Assembly (NCBI RefSeq): GCF_900520355.1
Contig: NZ_LS999521.1
Coordinates: 682,001 to 746,000, forward strand
DNA from: Acinetobacter calcoaceticus
Lineage (GTDB): Bacteria; Pseudomonadota; Gammaproteobacteria; Pseudomonadales; Moraxellaceae
Direction: 5' to 3'
Length of the DNA: 64,000 nucleotides
Shown: positions 9,301 to 17,186 of the stretch, piece after piece
Layout of the letters: each line of letters opens with the position of its first letter
Numbering within the stretch: the stretch's first letter is position 1
Notes under the pieces: generated by a model
What the model was told of the DNA's origin: nothing
The model's database searches: none
What the model saw: only the letters and a program-made list of their open reading frames with translations
Made by a program: the position numbers and the translations under genes

Positions 9301-10819
9301 TACATTATCCGAAAAAATCAGAGACACCGAAAGTTTACTGGTACAACAATCACGTATTCAGGCCGAAATTCAAGAAGGGCTAATGCGAACGCGATTAGTA
9401 CCATTCTCTCGATTGCTACCTCGTTTACAAAGAATTGTGAGGCAGACTTCTACTGCGTTGGATCGACCAGCAGAGCTTTTTGTTAATAATACCGAGGGTG
9501 AATTAGACCGGACGATGCTAGAGCGTTTGGTTACACCACTTGAGCACATGCTTCGAAATGCAATCGACCATGGTTTAGAAGATCGTGTGCAACGTGAACA
9601 AGCGCAAAAACCAGAGACTGGGCGTATTGAACTGAATATTCATCGTCAAGGTACGGATATTGTTGTTACATTTAAGGATGATGGCCGAGGTATTGATATC
9701 GAGAAGGTCCGTCAAAAGGCTCTCTTGTCTGGTTTGATTAAGTCTGAACAAGTATTAGAACATCAAGATATTTTACAGTTGATTTTCCATCCCGGGTTAA
9801 GTACAGCCGATCAAGTCACTCAGATTTCAGGTCGTGGTGTAGGGCTAGATGTTGTACAAAGTGATATTAAAGCTTTGGGCGGACATGTGAGTGTCGACTC
9901 TGTGTATGGGCAAGGAACAATCTTTACAATACGTGTTCCAACCACAGTAGCGGTTAGTGATGCATTAATGGTTAAAGTTGCTGATCAGCAATTTGCAATT
10001 CCATTGGCTCAAATTGATCGAATTGTTCGAGTTTCACCAACCTCATTAGAACAGTATTTTGGAAGCGCACAAGAATTCTTTGAGTTTGAAAATAAACGTT
10101 ATCCATTACGCTATTTATCTGAGTTTGTTGGTAATCAACCAATTCCACGTTTAAGTGGGATGATGTATTCACTACCAGTATTAATGATTAAGACTAATAA
10201 TGGACAAACAATTGCATTATTAGTTGATCAGCTTATTGGTTCACGTGCGCAGATTGTGGTCAAGCCAATCGGGCAGCAGTTCTCTAGTATTGGCGCGATT
10301 GCAGGCGCAACTATTTTAGGTGATGGTCAAGTTTGTCTAATTTTAGATGGACAAAATATTGCTCGCCAAATTCAGTCTACCCGCCGACATAAGCCGCTTA
10401 ATGAAGCTATCTATAGACAACGTGAGTCTGATGAGCGCCGTCTTATTATGATTGTAGATGACTCTGTTACAGTCCGTAAGGTAACAACTCGTTTACTCGA
10501 ACGTCAGGGCTATGATGTAGTAACTGCTAAAGATGGTATCGATGCAATTGAGCAGTTGGAAAATATTAAACCAGATCTGATGCTGCTTGATATTGAAATG
10601 CCGCGAATGGATGGCTTTGAGGTGCTTAACCTCGTACGACATCATGATCTACATCAAGATATGCCAGTCATTATGATTACATCAAGAACTGGCGAAAAAC
10701 ACCGTGAACGAGCATTTACTTTAGGGGTTAACCAATACATGGGTAAACCTTTCCAAGAAGAAGACTTACTTCACAATATTGAAGCTTTTTTCATGACACG
10801 TGAAGAGGAACTTGCCTAA
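6314..10819 (+). CDS. chpA: ChpA, multi-phosphotransfer chemotaxis histidine kinase with receiver
   Basis: CheA-type hybrid kinase (1,501 residues) of the type IV pilus chemosensory system. Four histidine phosphotransfer modules can be read from their H-x-x-K/R-G motifs: HTLKGSGRMIG at about 64, HTLRGSS at about 235, HTLKGGANMI at about 562 and HSLKGGSRMVG at about 766. A dimerisation/ATPase region follows, with N-box LRNAIDHGLED near 1080, DDGRGID near 1121 and GRGVGLDVV near 1176. After that come a CheW-like domain (about 1215-1345) and a C-terminal receiver with IVDDSVT near 1379 and LLDIEMPRMDGFE (Asp about 1426). Pseudomonas ChpA is much longer with eight transfer modules, so this is a reduced version. 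A 148-base gap separates it from pilJ. Confidence 0.95.
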   Translation: MKEILKTLTEAMMLPEDSYSQQDAEFLEIFVEEIEEIFVELQSSIHEWMQSRNVATLTEIRRHFHTLKGSGRMIGAKSSAELAWTVEDTLNRVINESLRLTPNIQQYVQLVFKFYFFKLVDDFKSRKEHAVDFRPLILLGQQLQQQQSLEPALEELLLLWDTLTAETKTGLEVNDLEPESDNLILETAIESEHNLAETLVLFMEEAEEHLATIDQFLEQEIHQHESYNALIRALHTLRGSSAMAQVEAIFDASTKVEHLFKILLQEELSSHSKEIVLLRDYRQFIRNCLDLLAAHYSNEQLDSNLKQFNQVWDAYMEQHGEHSSPLTPPHGLVSQLLQLDVSELLDAELDFEKGIRSEFPHYLERLSEQADLLLQHTQSQAMVGLYEYTNQLKDSYDMLLDRPDLLQSDYVFEIYQKAHQQLIQLFDALAAGQRVSIIEQHQNILEELKLYTQHIPSLNSELLDIHQGVVESLFSVDVEQTANESSASIESVLTDHVAMSQSVHLDRQFMSTEHVNRYFDPELLDIFLEEADELLEGMDTDLNIWVNDQENFAALNNLMRYLHTLKGGANMIQANYIGLIAHELESIYERIIQRQLVTSSALIDFIRLVQDDLADRLQIVREQHLDYAASHTIQALKSAGTVYNLLGFAVKEMQAESETDVISESSFEVLQQEAIHNTALNLDELTSNFEQIVESNIRLVEHTELQVFDAEGYTDNIQDQDIDSVVEQTFMEEAAELLEMADHLLKQWFEQRTNRSILLQLQRAVHSLKGGSRMVGLETVQAIAYQLENAFEKFALYHFSSNIYDNLLESAIVWLKEAIFKQNYQHFDGLQQSLENIQFIETAIQIPSKLTRTDLFSTEPVMSFVQGDGAEPPPMMGAWEQAQHLEQNNEMIRVSADLIEKMIDLSGENSINRSRIEMDLSQFGHTLVEMELAIQRLADQLRRMEGELESQIIAKHGIEHSRYTEFDPLEMDQYSSLNQLSKSLAESASDLVDFKNTLSEKIRDTESLLVQQSRIQAEIQEGLMRTRLVPFSRLLPRLQRIVRQTSTALDRPAELFVNNTEGELDRTMLERLVTPLEHMLRNAIDHGLEDRVQREQAQKPETGRIELNIHRQGTDIVVTFKDDGRGIDIEKVRQKALLSGLIKSEQVLEHQDILQLIFHPGLSTADQVTQISGRGVGLDVVQSDIKALGGHVSVDSVYGQGTIFTIRVPTTVAVSDALMVKVADQQFAIPLAQIDRIVRVSPTSLEQYFGSAQEFFEFENKRYPLRYLSEFVGNQPIPRLSGMMYSLPVLMIKTNNGQTIALLVDQLIGSRAQIVVKPIGQQFSSIGAIAGATILGDGQVCLILDGQNIARQIQSTRRHKPLNEAIYRQRESDERRLIMIVDDSVTVRKVTTRLLERQGYDVVTAKDGIDAIEQLENIKPDLMLLDIEMPRMDGFEVLNLVRHHDLHQDMPVIMITSRTGEKHRERAFTLGVNQYMGKPFQEEDLLHNIEAFFMTREEELA

Positions 10820-11286
10820 TGGATAGTCATATCAGTACATCATTAATTAGTGAAATGGATCAGCAAGAACTTCAACATTTAATTACTGTTTCAACTGGTT
10901 TTATTGATGCATATATTATTGAATGTGATCAGCAAGTGCCGATGCTATTGCCACAAAATATAGTGTTATCAGCTATGGATGTTAAAAATGGTATCAAGCA
11001 TATTGAATGGCATGACGTAAAACTCTCGGTCTATTCTGTGCACAATGAAGTTGATTCGCGAGCGGTGGCATTAGTTATTGAAAGTGAAGATATCAACCAA
11101 CGTTTTGCGCTCATATGTAAATCGATGCCAGTTTCAGTCCGTTTACGTATTTCTGAAGTCGTAGATGAAAATGAGGATATACAAGAGACTTTACAGCGCC
11201 CAACGGTATTTAAATATGTGCGTATGGAGAATCAACGCTACCACGTTCCTAATTTGCAATATATCCAAAATTCGCTTCATCTATAA
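10819..11286 (+). CDS. CheW-like small protein downstream of chpA (possible ChpC)
   Basis: The 155-residue protein starts inside the chpA stop codon (TAATG, one-base overlap), so the two are translationally coupled. It has no signal peptide or membrane segment. The layout of short beta strands (PMLLPQNIVLSAMD near 33-48; IEWHDVKLSVYSV near 55-68; AVALVIESEDINQRFALIC near 75-95) resembles a CheW domain. Pseudomonas has the CheW-like ChpC in this part of the cluster. I infer a ChpC-type adaptor, but the similarity is weak by eye. A strong terminator follows directly. Confidence 0.65.
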   Translation: MDSHISTSLISEMDQQELQHLITVSTGFIDAYIIECDQQVPMLLPQNIVLSAMDVKNGIKHIEWHDVKLSVYSVHNEVDSRAVALVIESEDINQRFALICKSMPVSVRLRISEVVDENEDIQETLQRPTVFKYVRMENQRYHVPNLQYIQNSLHL

Positions 11287-11315
11287 AAAAAGGAACTCAT
11301 TGTGAGTTCCTTTTT
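11287..11315. terminator. Bidirectional intrinsic terminator
   Basis: A 13-bp perfect stem AAAAAGGAACTCA with loop TTG, and a T-run on one strand and A-run on the other. It sits between the end of the pil-chp operon and the end of the convergent dapE gene, and should serve both. Confidence 0.9.
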
Positions 11316-11320
11316 AATTT

Positions 11321-12566
<1,246 letters not shown>

Positions 12567-12582
12567 CAGTGATAACTCTAAC

Positions 12583-12726
12583 TTACATTTTATCTTGTGT
12601 TTTTTCAGCAGTATTCGTTACAGCATCACCTGCTTTAGAAACATCTTTACCAAAACCCTTAAACGTATTACAGCCTGTTAAAACAACAGCAATCATGACA
12701 GAAGCAGCTAAAACTTTTTTCATCAT
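12583..12726 (-). CDS. Entericidin EcnA/B-type small lipoprotein
   Basis: A 47-residue protein read directly from the sequence: MMKKVLAASVMIAVVLTGCN gives a lipoprotein signal with lipobox LTGC (Cys 19), followed by TFKGFGKDVSKAGDAVTNTAEK. The G-x-G-x-D-x-x-x-x-G pattern is typical of entericidin A/B, small membrane-associated lipoproteins linked to an antidote/toxin pair in E. coli. Only one such gene is present here, and in most Gram-negatives the role is unclear. A GGAGAAA ribosome site precedes the ATG pair, and a strong terminator follows. Confidence 0.85.
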   Translation of the reverse strand: MMKKVLAASVMIAVVLTGCNTFKGFGKDVSKAGDAVTNTAEKTQDKM

Positions 12727-12848
12727 TTTCTCCGTTTAAATTTAATAATGAAGTAAATTTAGATTAAAAAACAAACGGAAAAAGAAACATGACTGTTTAA
12801 TAGTAAAAACGTTATAAAATGTTTCTAGAATCTTAAAGTTCTTGTTAA

Positions 12849-13730
12849 TTATTTAAATTTCTGCGTGTTGGACTTAAATTTTAAGTATGAAGGGTGTCTA
12901 AACATATAAAACAGAGCCTCCTGACCATTTTTACAATATAAACCGTCTGTCCACCAATGTGCCGGACCTGAACTAGGTTGTTTATTTGGACACAGCCATT
13001 CATGTCTTTCTAATCGATAAAAAGAAGAATGAGGAATTGTTGTGCCCCAATATCCCAAACGACGCTTTAAATTTATCCAGTCAGGTAGGGGCTGCTGCAA
13101 ATTTAAATCCAAAGGAAGATAAAGTTGTCCCTTTAAAACAGCAAAACGTTGTTGAATTTCGAAGTTTAAGGCTTCAGGAAACTGAAATTGTTTGTTGGTA
13201 AAGTGATAAAGCTTTTTGCTTAAAGTATCCTGACGGTTTAGGCCAATCCATTGTTCTAAATGTAAATCTGCTTCACCCAGATAATATTTTAAGGCGACCT
13301 CCCAATGTTCAATTTTTTGAGTTTCTTTATTTAAAATTAAAAAATCCAGTTCGCCTAAGGTTTTTGCCCCCTCAATTTTTTGAATACTATGTCCCAATAA
13401 TTCATAGGGATGATACTGATCCTCTTGCAACCAAAACCAAAGTAGATGTTCAAAACGTAAACCTAGGCGTGTACTTTTAAGCTGAGATAAAAACTGAATT
13501 AAAGGCTCAGGTGACTGATCGAGTTCTATTAAACGCGGTAAATAGTTTTGAAAATGAACTTCCCAAAACTCACTTGGATGTAGCTTAAAGCGATGTTGTA
13601 TACATAAACTTTTTGGTAGTTGGTAAAGTAAATTTGGACTAGCAATACAAAATGCAAGCTGTCGAACGATAGGATGTTGAAATTGAAGCCATGGTTCGAA
13701 ATAGGACGTTTTAACTGAGGCAATATTCAT
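12849..13730 (-). CDS. DUF1853 family protein
   Basis: Cytoplasmic protein of 293 residues without membrane segments. It contains the block TLGELDFLILNKETQKIEHWEVALKYYLG (split around residues 127-155) with a D-x-x-x-E-x-x-x-K-like arrangement (GELDFLI, HWEVALKYYLG). This resembles the PD-(D/E)XK nuclease-like core described for DUF1853 proteins; the nuclease reading is inference. Lone gene, divergent from the DUF454 gene with a shared 103-base promoter region. Confidence 0.75.
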   Translation of the reverse strand: MNIASVKTSYFEPWLQFQHPIVRQLAFCIASPNLLYQLPKSLCIQHRFKLHPSEFWEVHFQNYLPRLIELDQSPEPLIQFLSQLKSTRLGLRFEHLLWFWLQEDQYHPYELLGHSIQKIEGAKTLGELDFLILNKETQKIEHWEVALKYYLGEADLHLEQWIGLNRQDTLSKKLYHFTNKQFQFPEALNFEIQQRFAVLKGQLYLPLDLNLQQPLPDWINLKRRLGYWGTTIPHSSFYRLERHEWLCPNKQPSSGPAHWWTDGLYCKNGQEALFYMFRHPSYLKFKSNTQKFK

Positions 13731-13833
13731 ACATTTAATACTCGAAGTAATTCATCCTAATTTCATAACGGATCAACAAAAAATATTAGAAAAACACTTT
13801 ATACTAACGCTAACAGCAGGTTAAGGTTTATAT

Positions 13834-14193
13834 ATGCGAACATTGTTCTGGCGCACTTTAGTCGTGATTTTTATCACGCTAGGCATTATTGGAGCAATTT
13901 TACCAGGTATGCCGACCACAGTGTTTTTGATTCTGGCTGCTTGGGCTGCTTCAAAAGGCTGGCCACAAATGGATAATTGGTTGTTAAATCACCCTAAATA
14001 TGGACCAACATTACGTAATTGGCGAGCCAATGGCACAGTACCTCGTAAAGCGAAGTGGATTGCAAGCATAATGATGGCAATTAGCGGAATTATAATGCTA
14101 TTTACTTCAGCGCCACTTTTTGTCAAGGCTTTTACTGATATTACTATGTTCATCGTTGCAGTTTGGTTATGGCTACGCCCTGAGCCAAAATAA
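13834..14193 (+). CDS. DUF454 (YbaN-type) small inner-membrane protein
   Basis: 119 residues with three likely membrane helices (about 6-22, 25-40 and 76-113). The family pattern GIIGAILPGMPTTVFLILAAWAASKGWPQ is clear near residues 19-47, and HPKYGPTLRNW near 52. DUF454/YbaN proteins are widespread; their role is unknown. The stop codon lies inside a near-perfect 29-base palindrome (see the repeat entry), which may end transcription. Confidence 0.88.
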   Translation: MRTLFWRTLVVIFITLGIIGAILPGMPTTVFLILAAWAASKGWPQMDNWLLNHPKYGPTLRNWRANGTVPRKAKWIASIMMAISGIIMLFTSAPLFVKAFTDITMFIVAVWLWLRPEPK

Positions 14194-14290
14194 AAGATTA
14201 ATAATCTTTTATTTTGGTGCAAGACAAGCAGTGAAACTGCGCGTAGATAGAAGAAGATTGATAATCTTTTATTTTCACTGCAAGAGAAGT
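14187..14290. repeat. Palindrome plus imperfect 60-base tandem repeat
   Basis: Bases 14187-14215 form a near-perfect palindrome with 14-base arms (AAAATAAAAGATTA) around one central base. The block ATAATCTTTTATTTT recurs exactly 60 bases later (14201-14215 and 14261-14275), in both cases after an AGATT and followed by a GCAAGA-GAAG-like stretch. In between lies a small hairpin GCAGT-gaa-ACTGC, whose left arm can also pair with CACTGC in the second unit. It looks like a duplicated transcription end or a dispersed repeat unit. Confidence 0.6.
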
Positions 14291-14342
14291 CCTTACAATA
14301 ATTTTTTACTTAAACTCAATGTATTTGAGTTGATATAAGAGA

Positions 14343-14855
14343 ATGAGTTCAATGTCTCAATTTAAACTCGAAGATGCAGATGTTCTCATCGATTTAGCAA
14401 ATCAAACATTAACTTTGCCTAAACATAATAAGTTTTATGTTATCTCTACAGGAAAGAATGGAATCGGTGAGCAGGAAAACACGGGTAGAACACCACGTGG
14501 GTGGCATAGAGTGGCAAAGAAAATTGGTGCAGAGTCTCCCCGAAATGCAGTTTTTATCGCGCGTAAGCCAACAGGGGAGGTTTATAGCACTGAGTTAGCT
14601 GCGCAATATCCTGAGCGAGACTGGATACTTTCTCGTATTCTCTGGTTAGATGGTCTAGAGACTGGGTTTAATAAAGGGGAAGGCTACGACACTATGCAAC
14701 GTTATATCTACATTCATGGAACTCCAGACACGCAGCCAATGGGGGTGCCAATGTCACATGGGTGTATTCGAATGCGTAATGAAGAAATCATTGAGCTATT
14801 TGATTTAGTGGCTGAAGATGCATTAGTTTATTTGTCTGAACAATCTTTAACCTGA
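14343..14855 (+). CDS. elsL: Cytoplasmic YkuD-fold L,D-carboxypeptidase, ElsL-like
   Basis: 170-residue protein with an L,D-transpeptidase (YkuD) catalytic domain: HGTPD near residue 125 and the nucleophile motif SHGCIRM near 138-144 (Cys about 141). It has no signal peptide, which is unusual for this family, because L,D-transpeptidases normally act in the periplasm. In Acinetobacter a signal-less YkuD protein called ElsL acts as an L,D-carboxypeptidase on muropeptides in the cytoplasm during wall recycling and affects beta-lactam tolerance. Length, lack of export signal and genus all fit that protein. Assignment by memory of the family, not by alignment. Confidence 0.75.
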   Translation: MSSMSQFKLEDADVLIDLANQTLTLPKHNKFYVISTGKNGIGEQENTGRTPRGWHRVAKKIGAESPRNAVFIARKPTGEVYSTELAAQYPERDWILSRILWLDGLETGFNKGEGYDTMQRYIYIHGTPDTQPMGVPMSHGCIRMRNEEIIELFDLVAEDALVYLSEQSLT

Positions 14856-15062
14856 ATGTGAGTTTTAGATATTCTTGATGAGGTGTGCAAACGCAGAAAA
14901 TATTGAAATAAGTGTTTAAATAAAATACAAAAAATTGTTTTTTACTTAATAATGACTTATTTTTAATCATTCATTCGCATTTTTTTAAAAAGAAGTCGAA
15001 AAGCGTTTGACACCTGTTAAAGATTCTCTATAATGCACCTCACAAACGATGAAGACGTTAAA

Positions 15063-15138
15063 GGGCGCTTAGCTCAGTTGGTAGAGCGTCTGCCTTACAA
15101 GCAGAATGTCGGCGGTTCGATCCCGTCAGCGCCCACCA
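15063..15138 (+). tRNA. tRNA-Val (anticodon TAC), copy 1
   Basis: 76 nt including the encoded CCA. Acceptor GGGCGCT pairs with the 3' AGCGCCC; the anticodon loop reads CTTACAA, giving anticodon TAC. The D arm (GCTCAGTTGGTAGAGC) and TPsiC arm (GTTCGATCC) are canonical. First of six clustered tRNA genes. Confidence 0.97.
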
Positions 15139-15162
15139 AGCCTTTACGTTAAGCTCTCAAGT

Positions 15163-15239
15163 GCAGCGGTAGTTCAGTTGGTTAGAATACCGGCCTGTCA
15201 CGCCGGGGGTCGCGGGTTCGAGCCCCGTCCGCTGCGCCA
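15163..15239 (+). tRNA. tRNA-Asp (anticodon GTC), copy 1
   Basis: 77 nt including CCA. Acceptor GCAGCGG pairs with CCGCTGC; the anticodon loop CTGTCAC contains GTC. GTTCGAGCC forms the TPsiC arm. Confidence 0.97.
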
Positions 15240-15287
15240 CTTAAGACTTAACATCGTTTTACCCCACAATTTCGATATTGTGAAAGT

Positions 15288-15364
15288 GCAGCGGTAGTTC
15301 AGTTGGTTAGAATACCGGCCTGTCACGCCGGGGGTCGCGGGTTCGAGCCCCGTCCGCTGCGCCA
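15288..15364 (+). tRNA. tRNA-Asp (anticodon GTC), copy 2
   Basis: Identical over its 77 nt to the Asp tRNA at 15163. The flanks differ, so the two copies are not simply one long repeat. Confidence 0.97.
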
Positions 15365-15451
15365 CTTTTCAGTTCGGGTTGTGTTTGGAAGATGATTTAA
15401 GATGTTAAAATCTTATATCAATAAATTAATGAATAATTAGTTTTTCTTCTG

Positions 15452-15527
15452 GGGCGCTTAGCTCAGTTGGTAGAGCGTCTGCCTTACAAGCAGAATGTCG
15501 GCGGTTCGATCCCGTCAGCGCCCACCA
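15452..15527 (+). tRNA. tRNA-Val (anticodon TAC), copy 2
   Basis: Identical to the Val tRNA at 15063, CCA encoded. Separated from the preceding Asp gene by an AT-rich spacer of 87 bases. Confidence 0.97.
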
Positions 15528-15564
15528 TATATGTGACCATACTTTACTTTTAAAGTATTGTAGT

Positions 15565-15641
15565 GCAGCGGTAGTTCAGTTGGTTAGAATACCGGCCTGT
15601 CACGCCGGGGGTCGCGGGTTCGAGCCCCGTCCGCTGCGCCA
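15565..15641 (+). tRNA. tRNA-Asp (anticodon GTC), copy 3
   Basis: Identical to the other two Asp copies, CCA encoded, 37 bases after the second Val gene. Confidence 0.97.
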
Positions 15642-15707
15642 TTCTCTTGATTCCCTTGTCTAGAGAATGTAGAGTATAAAGATACATTCGTTATCTTTTC
15701 TCATTAA

Positions 15708-15783
15708 GGGCGCTTAGCTCAGTTGGTAGAGCGTCTGCCTTACAAGCAGAATGTCGGCGGTTCGATCCCGTCAGCGCCCACCA
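15708..15783 (+). tRNA. tRNA-Val (anticodon TAC), copy 3
   Basis: Identical to the other Val copies, CCA encoded. Last of the cluster, followed by a short TTTC-rich stretch but no strong hairpin. Confidence 0.97.
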
Positions 15784-16243
15784 TTATTTCTTTCAAAAAA
15801 TTAAACTCTTCTCCTATTCAAATCGCTTATTTTCTTATACTTTTAATTTTCATGTAGAATTATTTGTTATATGAACAATTCTAAATTAATTTTTCTATTG
15901 TGAAATTAAAGTTCCTATATCTTTAGATGAATAATTCTTAAATTATTGTTTTCATTCACCGCTTGTCTCTTCGTTATATACACTTGAACGACTTGAATCT
16001 GTAATTTGAATTATTTAATAGCTAAACGAATTATTTGACTGTTTTAAGTATTATGGTCTGAATTATAAATTAAAAATATTTTTCAAAAAAATTATTAAAA
16101 GCTTTAGTTCATTTAAACCTAATAAGTGCTTTATTCTTATAAACTCACCTTACTCGCTTGCACCTAAAGGTCTATATTTGTGCTCATTATTTATAATCTT
16201 TATTAAATACATTTGTAGCAAGAGCGAATATTTGTTAGATAAA
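15784..16243. other. AT-rich stretch without genes after the tRNA cluster
   Basis: About 460 bases of strongly AT-rich sequence. GAATTATTT recurs (around 15857, 16009 and 16029), but I see no ORF, tRNA or convincing hairpin. It may hold processing signals for the tRNA transcript; I cannot support any feature in it. Confidence 0.4.
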
Positions 16244-16271
16244 AAAACTGCTATTTTTTAATAGCAGTTTT
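16244..16271. terminator. Intrinsic terminator of the DUF218 gene
   Basis: 12-bp perfect stem AAAACTGCTATT / AATAGCAGTTTT with a T-rich loop and flanking A-run on the plus strand, which becomes the U-run for the minus-strand gene that ends at 16286. Confidence 0.85.
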
Positions 16272-16285
16272 GAAATAGGTCAGTC

Positions 16286-17071
16286 TTAATATTCTTTTAA
16301 AAACCATCCACTTGCAAAAGCAAAGTATTCTCGTAACCAAGAGTTGTAGCGAGTAGCTAATGGTGTTTCTGCCGCCACTGTATAAACTTGCGTATAACCT
16401 TGTTTTTTAGCAATAGCCGCTGCTCGTGGAGTGTGAAAATCGCTTGTCACAATAGCTATGGGTTGGTCTAGGGTAATGTGGTGTTGTGCTAATAGTGGTT
16501 TACTATTTTTTAAATTAAGCTCAGTACTTGTACTTTTATCTCCAAGTATCATTCGTTCTTTTGCTAAATGATAATGTTGTTCTAGATAACGCGACATTAC
16601 TAATGCTTCGCTTTCCTTTTCTGAAAAATCAAGGCCTCCCGTTACAACAACTTTTGCTTGGAGCTGTTTTAGAGCAATAGGGGCAGCTGTATCTAAACGT
16701 TTTGCAAGAGTTTTGGATGGTTGACCATTTTCAACGCCACTACCTAATACAATGATTGCCTTTACTGGAGGGAGGTTTTGACTTGTTTCTTTATTCTTTT
16801 TAATAAAATCAAAAAAATAGCCTAAGCTAATTAGCCATATCCAGAGGCATAACCAGCCGAAACGCCAAAGTGTGTGTAAGCGGTAATGATAGAAGAAAAA
16901 ACGCTCTAAATGATAATAAAATAAAGAATAGAGGCAGAAGAAAGCACCTAAAATTAAAGGGATAATTGTGCCGACATTAATTTTATTGAGACAAATTAAA
17001 ATTAATCCATCCAGAAATAAAATCGTACCAATGATTGCTAGGAAAATACGGATCCACTTACTGACTTGCAT
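16286..17071 (-). CDS. ElyC/SanA/YdcF-family (DUF218) inner-membrane protein
   Basis: 261 residues. Three membrane segments lie in the first part (about 8-26, 32-50 and 65-88), then a DUF218 domain: KAIIVLGSGVENGQPSKTLAKRLD (split near 104-128), VVVTGGLDFSEKESEA and the C-terminal IVTSDFHTPRAAAIAKKQGY. In E. coli ElyC of this family affects peptidoglycan/undecaprenyl-lipid metabolism and SanA affects envelope barrier function. The membrane-domain layout is closest to ElyC/YdcF (inference). Single gene between terminators. Confidence 0.85.
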   Translation of the reverse strand: MQVSKWIRIFLAIIGTILFLDGLILICLNKINVGTIIPLILGAFFCLYSLFYYHLERFFFYHYRLHTLWRFGWLCLWIWLISLGYFFDFIKKNKETSQNLPPVKAIIVLGSGVENGQPSKTLAKRLDTAAPIALKQLQAKVVVTGGLDFSEKESEALVMSRYLEQHYHLAKERMILGDKSTSTELNLKNSKPLLAQHHITLDQPIAIVTSDFHTPRAAAIAKKQGYTQVYTVAAETPLATRYNSWLREYFAFASGWFLKEY

Positions 17072-17131
17072 TGTGTTTACAGTTGCAATTTAAATTGCAG
17101 ACAGTGTATGCAAAATCATTCTGAATGCAAT

Positions 17132-17172
17132 AAAAAACCGAGTAAAGCATTTGCGCTATTACTCGGTTTTTT
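17132..17172. terminator. Terminator for the minus-strand reductase gene
   Basis: 14-bp stem AAAAAACCGAGTAA / TTACTCGGTTTTTT with an internal AGC-GCT hairpin. It lies between the end of the PepSY-reductase gene (17187) and the start of the DUF218 gene, so it most likely ends transcription of the former. Confidence 0.88.
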
Positions 17173-17186
17173 TAATTTATTGAGCT

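Noticed and set aside
15106..15297. An open frame of 63 codons overlapping the tRNA cluster
   Set aside because: It runs through the first Val and Asp tRNA genes and has no coding signature; it is a by-product of the tRNA sequences.
16000..16110. Repeats of GAATTATTT after the tRNA cluster, considered as a CRISPR-like or dispersed repeat
   Set aside because: The unit is short, spacing is irregular and the sequence is simply AT-rich.
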